Below, piece by piece: positions 11,986 to 23,200 of a stretch of 64,000 nucleotides of DNA (position 1 is the first letter of the stretch; each line of letters opens with the position of its first letter). Both the position numbers and the translations under genes were made by a program. This DNA comes from Gnetum montanum (lineage: Eukaryota; Streptophyta; Gnetopsida; Gnetales; Gnetaceae). The stretch is from NCBI GenBank assembly GCA_015680685.1, contig MNCI01000921.1, positions 45,098-109,097 on the forward strand. Reading direction: 5' to 3'. Below the pieces are notes generated by a model. The model saw only the letters and a program-made list of their open reading frames with translations. It was not told where the DNA came from and made no database searches.

Positions 11986-12266
11986 ACTATGTAGACTAGG
12001 CAATTAAACAAAATAGGAACTCTCAACAACTCACAGTACTTGGCAAAGTTGGCTGAATCTCTTTATGATAAGTCATTTATAGTTTACACACAGCGCAATC
12101 GTTTCATTTTTCACAACCGCACACCGCAATAGCACACACACATACTCACATTAACTACTAAGTCTGTTTGGAGGTATCTGGGCCTTGGTGTTGCCAGAGA
12201 CCAGCAAGCACCTAAATCCTGTTTGAGGACACTTGTTGGTGGTCGCATCCCAAACGGTCGCCAACA

Positions 12267-13374
12267 GGATGCATATTGATTTGCATAATCTTGTAAGAGA
12301 TGTAAGAAAGATGGGTGACTNCATTGATTTGCATAATCTTGTAAGAGATGTAAGAAAGATGGGTGACTAACTATTAGAAATGAGGGACCATAACAATGGA
12401 TATAACTATTGGAACCCTTTGATATTTTGAGAATTGACTTTATGGGGCACATCACACTGATGTCGAATGGAAAGTCTAAAATTATTGTAATTGTTGATTA
12501 TTGCACTAAGTGGACAAAGTAACTGTAGTGAAGTATTGCACATCCAAAATAGTTATAAGGTTCTTTAAACAACATGTGATGAATAGATTTTGAGTATCAT
12601 GCATGTTAATATAAATAAAAAAACTCATTTTACTGGAGCTACATTCGAAAAGAAAATGCAAGAACTTGGGATCAACCATAAATTAACTACATACTATCAT
12701 CCTATAAAGCTAAAGTAACTACTAGAGAAGTTACAAGAATATTAAATAGAACTATTAGTAGATATAGGAAGGACTGGAGCACTAAACTCATTAATGTGCT
12801 ATGGAAATATCAATCAACCTTAAAAATTTTTATAGAGTATTCACCATATGAGTTAGTTTATGGTAAATTACCTACTCTACCAATTCAAGCAAAGTTAAAT
12901 ATCCTTGCAACTTCCAGCACACTTGACCTAAAACTAGACTTAGTTAGAAAAGAATGATTAAGGAATCCCAATCTCTTAGATAAAAATCTCTTAATAACTC
13001 AAATGAGTAGTGAAATCCATAAGAAGTGTTTCAAATATAGGCATGATACCAAAATTAGACATGTATCCATCAAGCTTGGAGATAAAGTTCTTTACTGTAA
13101 CCCAAACCATGCTCCACAAAAGACTAAGTTTCAAATCCCATGGGAAGAATCTTATATTATTCATGCGATATATCAATTAGGCATCATGCAAATTTATCAA
13201 CTAATGGATCCACAAAAGCTTATCCTTGTTAATATCCAACAGGTAAAACCATTCCATGACTTTACCTACTCCTCCAAATACTTTGCCTTACACATTAGAC
13301 CGTTCATTGCCTGCTCAACCTTCCAAGTTATTGTGTTTGATGATAGTCATGGGGGTATTACTTATGACACTTAG
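12267..13374 (+). pseudogene. Integrase of element F, zinc finger to C-terminus
   Basis: After H1 the zinc-finger Cys pair appears as SCKRCKKDG, then the catalytic core begins with LRIDFMGHITLMSNGK (12430-12480; first Asp kept). The second Asp region near 12600 is scrambled. The catalytic Glu position reads KAKVTTREV (Lys instead of Glu, near 12715). The C-terminal domain (13003-13374) is better kept: KLGDKVLY, then a WEESYIIHAIYQLG strand and VNIQQVKPFHD, the usual end of pol in this group. Several stops and frame changes make it inactive. G inserted 105 bp downstream. Confidence 0.87.
12275..12368. repeat. 46-bp duplication around a single N (assembly join)
   Basis: Bases 12275-12320 and 12323-12368 are identical and flank a lone N at 12321. 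The sequence is part of F's integrase zinc finger, where the relatives A, G and D have one copy. The simplest reading is two contig ends that overlap but were not merged. Confidence 0.85.
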
Positions 13375-13479
13375 GCATCAAACCTTCATTTTATATTCTT
13401 TTCATATTTTTCACATTTTTACTAATTTTTACATTCTTTAATAGTTTTCCTATTCTTTTATACTTTTCACATTTCTTAT

Positions 13480-14401
13480 TGATGAGCAACGAGGTACCCA
13501 TATGCCCAATTATACAAATCACAAAGTGTTCATGCATAATCTAGTCAAATTCTATGGACTTTATAGTTTCTGGTGCACTAGTTCTCTAGGAAGTAAACTA
13601 GATGTTCAGGATGTTTGTTGTCTTCCCAACTACACTTTTGAAGCTTAAGGATATGGTTTAAGTGTAATTGAGGCACATGATCTTTGTCATGTTATACTTT
13701 ATGGTTTTCGTGCTTAAAGAGAAAGATGAAGTAAATTCAGAAATAATTTAATTTAACTATTTAACTAATCTTTCACTAGTCCTAACATAAGCATCCAGTC
13801 TTCCTTCCGTACACATCTTGTACCCATGTATCCACTAGTGGGTTACCAAGCGCTATGCTACTAGGCACACCAAGCAATAATGCTACTAGGATTACCAAGC
13901 AAATACGTGTTTACACTCAAAGCAGTTGTACTTATGTGTTTGATCTATTTAGCTTATCTTACTTAATCACTTAATTAGCTTAATTATTAAGGAACATTGA
14001 ATAAATAACTGAAAACATTAAATGCATGAATAAAATATTTAAACTATCTAGAATGCTACAAGGTTTGATAAAAAAGCTTGTCTTTATTGCTACCCATACT
14101 ATTATGCTTAGGTACAACAATGCTTAAATAAAGATCTGTACATTCAATGGCTTCTACTGTGGGCACTCAGGAAAATATTCTAACTTTTAAATGAAAAAAT
14201 TGCAAGAGCTTTACTACACTATGATAGAATGATGCTTAAACATGGTGGGTTGGCATGTATTTATAGGCAAGAATAGACCCTATGTCAATGGGGCCATGTC
14301 ATTGGATGAAATGATGCATCGATGAGGCCTAGTCCATGGGGCCTAGTTAATGAAGCCTAATTGATGAGGCCTCATCAATGTAACCAATACATGACTCATC
14401 A
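13480..14401 (-). repeat. 3' LTR of element G (922 bp)
   Basis: The plus strand starts TGATGAG and ends CTCATCA. The left flank is TSD CTTAT in F's post-pol DNA; the right flank is G's polypurine tract. The last 453 bp align without length change to the partial 5' LTR at 34676-35128. Confidence 0.92.
14257..14390 (-). promoter_or_regulatory. U3 promoter of G: TATA box and GGCC/TTGAC-type modules
   Basis: The minus strand has CCTATAAATAC at 14257-14267. Upstream, between 14275 and 14385, several short palindrome-like modules centred on GGCC repeat every 17-20 bp (GAGGCCTAG, GGGGCCTAG, GAGGCCTCATCA). In the 5' LTR copy (34995-35110) they are better kept and read GGGGCCTAGTCAAC, with TTGAC/GTCAA flanks like a WRKY W-box core. 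Factor identity is inference. Confidence 0.6.
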
Positions 14402-14414
14402 TGCCTTCACAACT
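14402..14414 (-). other. Polypurine tract of element G
   Basis: The minus strand AGTTGTGAAGGCA lies directly before the 3' LTR, at the place where B and D have GTCGTGGGGGTA. It would be the plus-strand DNA primer. Confidence 0.75.
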
Positions 14415-14626
14415 AAATGAGAACTCATCCCTGAGTTCTTTACAAAAGTGAGAAGGTATGGGATTATTGACTAGCACTCAAATCAACAAAACTACATGAC
14501 AAAATTGAGTGCCGAGGTGTATGGAACAACAAAATTACAAATTGTGGTGTTCATGACAAAAAATTGAACACCAAACAAAAAATTAGATAGCATGTACTCT
14601 GATGGCATGAAGACCAATTGAAAAGA

Positions 14627-17496
14627 TCATAGAATCCCAAGTGGTGGAGGCTCTTGAGGCTTTGATGGACCTTCTCTAGCTTCAAGCGCATGTAGCGGTT
14701 GAGGCTGTTGTGGTTGTCCACCTCCTGCTACAACTTCTAGTGGCAAATAGAAAGCATCTAGTAATGCTTTTATTTTTTTACTTCTTACTCCTGGGATCAT
14801 GCATAGTGCACGTAGCTTTGCCAGTGTGGGCTAGAATGGGCACATCCCAAGGATAGGGAATGACACAGAATAGCTTTGTAGCATTGAAAAACTAGGTAGT
14901 GAATTATTTACATTCGATGTTGAATGCCCTAATTGTGTTTTGCAACTCTTGATAACCATTCATTCTTCTAGCTAGGTTCTTGGTAGTTGATCATCGATCA
15001 GTGAATTATGCCCAAAGAACTTTGAGTTTAGCATTTTCCATCTCAAGCCTTTGCTTATTGTCCTTGTGGTGCTTGAACTTGGCTTCATACAACAAGTATG
15101 AGCTAGCCACTTACTTTTGAAGTTTTGACCACAGTCATCCGACAGTCAACATCACCAGGTTTGCATATCAAAGATTGGCAAGTTCCATATACTCTGTCAT
15201 TTCTTCAATCTACAACTCCTTTAGATGAATCTTTGCTTTGTTGTAGGCATATATCCCATCAGTGATGGGCTACCATACCTCTCCTCCTTGTTGGAGTTGT
15301 TGGAGGGCCTCATTTACTTTTTTTCTTAGCCATTTGGATATGATTCTCATTCATTTCTTTTTGCAAGACTACTTGGTCTTGGTAGTGATTCTTAACTCTC
15401 TCAAATTTGAGAGCTTCATTTTTCCAAGTGGATATTTTAATGGCATTTTTCTAGTGTAAGGTACAAACTTTCTTCATAGATAAATTATGATTTTCTATGG
15501 CCAATTTCCTCAATTCTTGTGTTCACCCTAGCAATAGTGAGGTACTCTTACTATTGATGGATGAATTCTTGTATCTATTGTTTTTGTGCATTAACATGTC
15601 ACAGGTGATGGTTTTCAGTAGTCAACATTTCATTTTCCTGGCATGTCTGAACCAAGTCGTTTTAAACTAAATAGGTCTTTACTTTGGCCATGGACTAGTT
15701 AAAGATTGATGTCATCATTCCCTCCTCAACTTGGTTTAATCATTCTTGAAACTACTGAAAAGCTTCATATTTGGTTATTGTTGGGTTGAGGAGGGCAAGG
15801 TTAGCAAAGCAGGCACATAATTCAGTAACTTCCATGGCCAAGCATTGGTTTTATGCTTAAGCCATTTTAAGTTGCCCTTCTATGACAATACATTTTCCCT
15901 TTGCCTTGAGCAACTTCAACTAGGTTGCTATAATGTTATATAGAAAATCAAAAATGTCTGGAATTGGTTGCTTGATTCCCACTAGTCGACCTAGCAATTC
16001 TTCATGTTAGGGTGCACTCAATCTTCTACGGACTATTCTTGTAGATGTCTACACATCTCGAAGTGTAGATACATTTGGTATAGATGTCGTAGGTGCATTA
16101 AGTGCTTCTATGATTCAGTTAGCAACAACTTTTGTAGCTGTCTCCTACCCTTGGTGTTGCCTCACTAGTACAGTTGCCCCCTTTCCCTCCTCCAAGCACA
16201 CCAACAAAGAGGTAGCATTCCTAGAGATTTCTAGAAATAAATGGTGTTGAGATAGAGAAAAAGTCACCTCTTGGGCACTGGGATTTGATCTCATGGGTAG
16301 CTACATTCTTTGGGTTGAGAATATTGGGCCTCCTCCCTCCATTTGACTAATTTTTTGAGTCACCTCATTAAAGTGACTCATTGCAGGTGGATATATAAAT
16401 GGATCTTTACCATTTGTTCTTGCTTGTTACTCTCTCTTGCACAAGAGCTATTCTTGAATTTAATGCAAGTGATCAATGGTTGCATGGGCCTCTGACATTA
16501 TTTCTTAAGTGGGTGGTGGAGGTGGTGGCTACTGTTGCTCTTCTTTAGACATGGTAGGTATCTTTTCCTTCATCATTTTGGACTAGGAGGCCATAGGAGT
16601 ATGCCTAATTGTGTCATTGGCATAGCAAATTATCCTTGCCATTTTGCAAAGTTTTTGGATGAGGAATGGGAAAGGTAGGGTTTTCCTTTCATGTTCATTT
16701 TCTTTGAAACACATCTTGATCTCTAGATAGATCAATTGTGGAAGGTTTGATGGAAATGTCCTACTTAGAGTGGCACATGCTCAGGTGGAGAAGGCACTCA
16801 CTTTACTGGGCCTCACCATTGGATTGAGGTGATAGGATACTATCTTGAAGTATACACATTCTACTAGTGTGAGCGTGCCAAATTCTTTATGATCAACCCT
16901 ATAACACTACTAGGTCTACTTCTTTTTGGCTTTTAGATCAACTTGTGTAGACAACTCTGCTAGTTGTGTTTCAAAATTAGGCAAACTAAGAGCCTACGCA
17001 ATGGCTTCAGTTGAGTAGGACACTTGAATATCCTTGATTTTCATTGTTGAACCTACCTGTCTATTATTCTAGAAGAGGTATGTCACTTCCATGTACCACT
17101 CCCCACTAGAAGTGATGATTGTCCACATGGGAGAAGTTTGCAGTTGTGTCTTTACCTTTATTGGAGCATGCTCTACGAATGGTCCAAAGTTTAGTTCTTG
17201 GAGAATTGAGTGTTGAACATCATGGGGCTTGATTGTGTCAAGGTAGTCTTGTGTTAATGTAACTTCAAGTCTTGGTATGGGTCCTAGTGCCTCTCGTTGT
17301 TGCTATTGTTCTATAACAGCCTCTTCATAATTTGTCTAACCGATTCCACTTTGGGCTTCTCCTGAAGAGGTCCTGTTGCATTGGTTTCTTCTACCTATTC
17401 CAAGGCTTTCTCTTATTGGCCCATTTTAGTTTTGGGTTGTTTTTTCCTTTGCTAAGATGGTCCTTACTCCTGCGATCATTTCAGTCTTGGTGCCAT
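14627..17496 (-). pseudogene. ORF3 of element G (third ORF, plant transposon-type protein)
   Basis: This is the minus-strand equivalent of ORF3 in B and F. The start ATG at 17496 (MAPR) follows directly on a splice-acceptor-like TTGCAG. The N-terminal part is Lys/Gln-rich. A conserved block follows (about 17180-17060): ELNFGPFVEHAP, then SSGEWYMEVTYLF. A TAG at 17069-17071 occupies the same place as stops in B and F. The remainder (to ~14700) is mostly helical, Gln/Glu/Lys-rich and coiled-coil-like with many stops. It ends with a conserved Pro-rich C-terminus (QEPPPLGIL) at 14627. Length is 2.87 kb against 2.65 kb in F. The function is unknown; its place between pol and LTR is that of the env-like ORF of Athila. 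Confidence 0.75.
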
Positions 17497-17802
17497 CTGC
17501 AACCACAACATGACCACAATTTAGCAATTAGTGTGTAACATGAAACAATTGGGATACCTTATCTCATTAGGAATGTTACACCTATCTAAGTTGTGATTAT
17601 GGCTAGTTTAATCAATTTTAATTATTAAATTATTTGTGTTTTAATGTTGATAAATGACTATAGTCATATTGGAGATTGTTGAAAGGGTTAAACTCTCAAA
17701 AATTAATGGTTTTCATTATTGTTGTATTCATTAACCCTTTGGAGGATAAATTTTTTTTGTTAAACTTGAAGGTTTATGAACCCAAGATGAAGAACTTACC
17801 TT
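17497..17802 (-). promoter_or_regulatory. Putative leader intron before ORF3 of G
   Basis: On the minus strand a consensus donor AAG/GTAAGT (intron from 17799) and an acceptor GTGGTTGCAG ending at 17497 bracket 303 nt; a CTAAT branch-like motif lies ~40 nt upstream. The acceptor AG touches the ORF3 ATG. The same arrangement occurs in B. Splicing is predicted, not shown. Confidence 0.55.
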
Positions 17803-17946
17803 CGATAGCTATAGGATTGAAGAACAAGGTAATTTGGACAAATGGTTGGAAAGTTATGGGCTTTGGAAGGTTTTGGGCTTTGAAAAATGGCAAAAAATTC
17901 CTTCTTGTTGTGAAGTAAATGATAAAAAATTTCAAAGTGTCCACCA

Positions 17947-18065
17947 GTATTTATAGAGTTTTTGTGTTGTGTCAATGGGGCCTAGTTGATGTGGCCCAAT
18001 TGACGGGGTTGACTATGTTGACTAGGCCTAGTCAATGTGACTGTTGACCACCATTGACTTTAGTC
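17947..18065 (-). promoter_or_regulatory. Internal promoter-like module of G (LTR-type array plus TATA)
   Basis: The minus strand carries CTCTATAAATACTGG (near 17947-17960), preceded by an array of GGCC-centred and TTGAC/GTCAA modules (17971-18065: CAATGGGGCCTAGTTGA, TTGACTAGGCCTAGTCAA). These are the same module types as in G's own U3, but placed inside the element, about 450 bp upstream of ORF3. B and F have equivalents built from their own U3 motif. I infer a dedicated ORF3 promoter. Confidence 0.6.
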
Positions 18066-18765
18066 AAACTTAAAAAATACAAGGAGTTTTTGAGTAAAAT
18101 TGGAGTCAAATAGAAGTCCAAAAAGTCACAAACATGATGAAAATAGTAGAAGAGGGTGTTGAAGCTTAAAAAATTTAGAAAATTGAGAAAATGGTTGGAG
18201 AATGAAGTTCTATGAAAGTTTTAAGGAGCCCAAAGCTAGATGTACAATGGGGCATGTGAAAGAGAGGATTGTAGCAATGTTGAAGGCAAGGCACTTAACT
18301 ATCCAAACTAAGGGATATGCAAGTGGGTCCTTCCCATAGTAGGCACATGCCATTTTTGCCCTTGCATAACCTTAACTAAGGAGTCTATGGGCCCCACAAT
18401 CAATTTAATGATCATGAGAAGTCAAGGACCAACCTAGAAGAATCTATCCAAGAATTCCAACATGTTAGACTAAGACATTGAGCATAACATGGAAACTGGT
18501 AGTGAGGTGAGTTACGAGCAGCATAGATGGATGATTGAGAAGGTGGGATGGAATCCTAAATTGAGATCATAAGAAGTCTCTTATGGAGTTTTGTGTTTAA
18601 AATGATCTAAGAAAATCCATCCTTAGTCTAGGCCAAAACCAACCTCTTTCAGTGACTTTGCATTGTCACTCCAAGACTGCTCCACCCCCTCAAGATACAA
18701 GAGTGCTCCCACAAAACAACCACCATTCTAGAAAGAGAAGAAAAGAGAAGTATGAAGTGAGAGGC
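18066..18765 (-). other. Post-pol non-coding region of element G
   Basis: There is no ORF. On the minus strand, 18765-18490 aligns with D at about 53490-53780 (GAATGGTGGTTGTTTTGTGG block and following), so it is the non-coding stretch between integrase and ORF3. Confidence 0.75.
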
Positions 18766-18794
18766 ACTCAACCAGAAAAAATAATGCTATTCTA
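18766..18794. other. Head-to-head junction between G and B
   Basis: Left of here the DNA matches Athila post-pol sequence on the minus strand; right of here it matches the same part on the plus strand, starting with a conserved CTAGAAAGACATG block at ~18804. B's 5' LTR, gag and pol and ~0.7 kb of G are absent. The two breakpoints are almost at the same homologous position. Confidence 0.65.
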
Positions 18795-19642
18795 GGGGGT
18801 TCCACTAGAAAGACATGCATGCATGCTTGAAGGTTGGTGGCTTCTCTGGATTAAGCATTCAAAAAAAAAGAAGTGCCACAAAGCAAAATCACTCCTTCCT
18901 TGTACAAAACACCAAGTGATTGTATGCCTTGCTATCATGGTGCTCTTATGGTTGTCCATCATTGGATGAAGCAATGCAATGTCACTGATTAGGAAATGGA
19001 CTTGGTCCTGATTTCGGAGTGACGGGTTAATGACACATTAATCATGCCCTACACGTAGGATTCATTGTGCCCTGAGTCCGTTACCTCATGTCCCGATCTC
19101 TGCAATCCCTTTTACAATTCACCTCACCTCACTATTCGTATAATTGTGGCTTGTGACTTGCATAGCATGGAATTCACCTCTCATCGCGATGATATTTACA
19201 TGTGTGTGTTTTGTGAAATTGGTGTTGATTGCACTTAACCCTTCTAGTGCCCACGAACATTTTAAGGTGTGGTTATGCAAGGGCATTATATGTAGGAACC
19301 TGCTTTGGGGAGGACCCACTTGCATAACCCATGTGATTGCACTTATAACACATCTACCGCACATCATTCACTACCCTCTAAGTATTACCAACAATTTTTT
19401 CTTTCCCTTATTATCCTTCCAGTTCAAATGTTCCTATAAGCTAATACATATCCTTTCCCCCCCTACTTTTTATGATTTTCATTGATAGATTTTACACCAT
19501 TCTAATATTTTTGCCTTCTAAATTAGTTGTATTACCCTGGACCCCTTTATATTGATCTATATGTCCTCAGTTTATACTTTAGAATTTTGAAAATTTTAAA
19601 AAAAATTTGGTAATTTTCTCAAGTGCCCTATTTTCAACCGGA
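18795..19642 (+). other. Post-pol non-coding region of element B
   Basis: There is no ORF. The segment aligns in order with F (35600-36540) and D (53470-53990), including the block around TTTGGGGAGGACCCAC (19308). This conserved untranslated stretch separates pol from ORF3. Confidence 0.75.
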
Positions 19643-19695
19643 CGTGATATCAAGTATGCGATATCACATCCTAAAAATATATATATATGTGGACC
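19643..19695 (+). promoter_or_regulatory. Internal promoter-like module of B (GATATC pair plus TATA)
   Basis: GACGTGATATC and TATGCGATATCAC lie at ~19644-19670, followed by a TATATATATATG stretch at 19678-19690. B's own U3 (27530-27575) has the same two units, ACGTGATATCGC and TATGCGATATCA, in the same order. The module is about 500 bp upstream of the ORF3 ATG. Confidence 0.6.
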
Positions 19696-19940
19696 CCCTA
19701 CGCCTATCAACATCATTTGTAACTGTCCACGCGGGGGAAGTTTTTCAAATTTCTTTCTACGACTTGTGATTGTGCATCTCTTGCTTCAATAATCATAACT
19801 CACTTGCTGGTGCTCCGATTTTCATTTCATTTGAATCTACTTGAACTTGGAGTGTTCAGCTTAGTTGTGGGGGAGGGGTATAGACCAAATTGTGCATAAT
19901 TTTTTTGAAATTCATCATCACCCAAAGGACACTATCAAGG

Positions 19941-20192
19941 GTAATTAGTTATAAAAATAATAATAAACATGTGCCAAAAAATAATTTAATCTCCTTACCT
20001 ATACCGGGAAATTAAAATTTTGAAACCAACTAAGAAAAGTGGACCAATATTAAAATCTTTTTGGGGCATTTCCATAAAAACTCTTAACCTTAAAATCACA
20101 CGGAATTAGAATTGACTCATTAAGGCAGGAAGTAAGGTATAACTTAACTTTGGTAAGCAACCTTACTAATGATTGGCTCCATGTGATTGCAG
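19941..20192 (+). promoter_or_regulatory. Putative leader intron before ORF3 of B
   Basis: The donor-like AAGG/GTAATT is at 19941. A branch-like TTACTAATGA is at 20163-20172 and the acceptor TGTGATTGCAG ends at 20192, immediately before the ORF3 ATG (20193). The intron would be 252 nt. D keeps the same GTGATTGCAG at 54315-54324. Confidence 0.55.
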
Positions 20193-20205
20193 ATGGCCCC
20201 AAAGC

Positions 20206-23200
20206 GTGCACAAACAACACGTAGAGCAGAAGGAGAAATCATTTAGTATCCATCAAGAAGAACTTGCCACTGTGCAATTAAGACAGGTAGAAGGAGGAGC
20301 TGTTGTAGTGGCCAAATAGGGACGACACCTCATGTTGCCCTTGGAGTGTGTTCAGGCCATCCGTGAAAAGTCCACATCAGCTACTATGATTGTGGAATTA
20401 AACTTTGAACCTTTCATAGAAGTCACTCCTGAGGCTATTAGGGAACACCTTAAAGGGTACCCATTATGGCCTATCCTCTCTAAAAGTGGTGCCTGGTATT
20501 TAGGAGAAACGTACCAATTTTAGCACAATAACGAAGAAGGAACCACAGTTAACATTTGTGGTGTATTTGTTGATTTCTCCATCCAAGCCATTTTAGAAGT
20601 ATTAAACCTTTCAAATAAAGGGCCAAAGGTTGCTTTTCTGTCCAATCACTTTGATGCTGATGCACGAAAGGTTTGGTTAGACAGGGCGTACGGTAAAGAA
20701 GACAAAACCTATGGAGAGTTAACATTGGAAGAGAAAATATACTTTAAAATTGGAACTTATCACACCTTTCCCACAAAAGGTTTGAACAAAATTTCAACAT
20801 ATGTGACAAGAGGATGTGCGATATTGATGGGAAAGGTTAATGCTAACCTGCCTCATCTATATTTCATGAAGATCCTAAGGTGGTTTGAGGAAGGTAAGAC
20901 AGGGAAGTTTGTGTTGCCCTTCCCTTGTCTTATTAGGAAGCTATGCAAGTGTGTTGGTATTCGAGGATACACCAATGATGTCCTTAGGAAAGCCCAAAAT
21001 GCTTCATACGCTGAACTACTAAAGCCAGTAGTTGCAAGAAAAATTGTTGGTGAGACGCTGGGGCTAGAACAAGAACAGACAATGAGGTCCACTACAACTC
21101 AACTCGCAAGGCCCAGCCAACCTCTAAGCACGGGACCCAGTTAATAACAAGAAGCAGGGCCTAGCACGAGCCATCGAGACCAACTGCCACCACCGCTGTA
21201 GGACTATCGACCGTCGATGAGCCATCTCAGGGCTATCGCTTAGACGGTCAGTTAGGGAAGTCGTGATGATCCAAATCTCTTCCACGTCATCGATGATACT
21301 GTACGGTGCACTGTCTCTATAGATCATGCATGGGGTAAGGTGTCCATTCAAATAGAAGGAGAGGAGAGTTATTGATCATAACAGATTTTAGGGAATGCTA
21401 CATCCTTCCAAGTGCAACTAGAAATAAGTGAAGGGGCCACAGTGGTAGTCATGCAGCACCAGGATGCAGCTGGAGCCGCAGAGGTGGTCACGGACCACAT
21501 CAAGGAATCTTTCAACGTCCCTATTGTGCCACTGGTAGATTTCATAAGAGCACGAGATGCTTAAACTTTGGTCAGTCCCTCAATGACTCCTACGGAGCAT
21601 GAGGATGTGCTTGATCAATTGTTGCAAATAGGACATGTGATGACATCCTTGTTTGACATCCCATAGGATGTTACAGCAGTACAATTAGACCTCATCTCCA
21701 CTAAGGGAGAGTTGATCATGATAGAGATGAGGGCCAAGCATGTAAAAGAAGAAGTTATAAGACTACAAGAAAGGCTTGTAACCATACAAGTAGCGTAGTG
21801 GAATCCCTCTCAAATCATTCTTGTGGACTAGCTAGACACCTTTAGAATAGACCAACTCAATAAATTACTGACAGAAAATAAAAAGGTAGTAGAGGAAAAA
21901 GAGAAGGCTGATTGGAATGCCTCCATGGCACAAGTGCAAACATACATGCACGCCAAGGCACTTAAGGCCTTACATGAAGAAAAAAAATAGCTTATTGCTG
22001 ACAATATTCGGTTGACCTTTGTGGAGAAACAAAAGAATGTTCTCAAAGAACATTTTCAGTGGCTATGGGAAAAACTAATAGAAATGAAAATGTTGCTGAA
22101 TTGAATGTTTTGAAAATCAAGGGATAATGACATTACAATTGGGAATGTTGGCATGAGGGTTTATCTAGAGTCAAAAGAAAATGGTGTATCAATTGTAGAT
22201 ATCTCTCTNGTGCACAAACAACACGTAGAGCAGAAGGAGAAATCATTTAGTATCCATCAAGAAGAACTTGCCACTGTGCAATTAAGACAGGTAGAAGGAG
22301 GAGCTGTTGTAGTGGCCAAATAGGGACGACACCTCATGTTGCCCTTGGAGTGTGTTCAGGCCATCCGTGAAAAGTCCACATCAGCTACTATGATTGTGGA
22401 ATTAAACTTTGAACCTTTCATAGAAGTCACTCCTGAGGCTATTAGGGAACACCTTAAAGGGTACCCATTATGGCCTATCCTCTCTAAAAGTGGTGCCTAG
22501 TATTTAGGAGAAACGTACCAATTTTAGCACAATAACGAAGAAGGAACCACAGTTAACATTTGTGGTGTATTTGTTGATTTCTCCATCCAAGCCATTTTAG
22601 AAGTATTAAACCTTTCAAATAAAGGGCCAAAGGTTGCTTTTCTGTCCAATCACTTTGATGCTGATGCACGAAAGGTTTGGTTAGACAGGGCGTACGGTAA
22701 AGAAGACAAAACCTATGGAGAGTTAACATTGGAAGAGAAAATATACTTTAAAATTGGAACTTATCACACCTTTCCCACAAAAGGTTTGAACAAAATTTCA
22801 ACATATGTGACAAGAGGATGTGCGATATTGATGGGAAAGGTTAATGCTAACCTGCCTCATCTATATTTCATGAAGATCCTAAGGTGGTTTGAGGAAGGTA
22901 AGACAGGGAATTTTGTGTTGCCCTTCCCTTGTCTTATTAGGAAGCTATGCAAGTGTGTTGGTATTCGAGGATACACCAATGATGTCCTTAGGAAAGCCCA
23001 AAATGCTTCATACGCTGAACTACTAAAGCCAGTAGTTGCAAGAAAAATTGTTGGTGAGACGCTGGGGCTAGAACAAGAACAGACAATGAGGTCCACTACA
23101 ACTCAACTCGCAAGGCCCAGCCAACCTCTAAGCACGGGACCCAGTTAATAACAAGAAGCAGGGCCTAGCACGAGCCATCGAGACCAACTGCCACCACCGC

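Larger units (their letters stand above)
9139..12266 (+). mobile_element. H1: large solo-LTR-like element, TSD GGATG
   Basis: Termini are TGTTGGC and GCCAACA (7-bp inverted repeat with TG...CA ends), flanked by GGATG at 9134-9138 and 12267-12271. A second copy (H2) with the same ends and its own TSD lies at 24432-26802. The two share about 45 bp at the start and the last ~1.25 kb: degenerate CCTAACTTGTTGGGCAAG repeats at 11035-11110, a TATA box at 11172-11182 and a long transcribed part. They differ completely in between. No PBS, PPT or pol is seen, so a solo LTR is the best reading. It lies in F's integrase zinc finger. Much of its 3' half is an N gap. Confidence 0.8.

Noticed and set aside
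11187-12029. Long open frames on both strands across the N gap
   Set aside because: They consist almost entirely of unknown bases; no coding evidence.
15262-17918. Plus-strand open frames in 15.2-17.9 kb
   Set aside because: Hydrophobic antisense shadows of the coiled-coil ORF3 of G and its upstream region.
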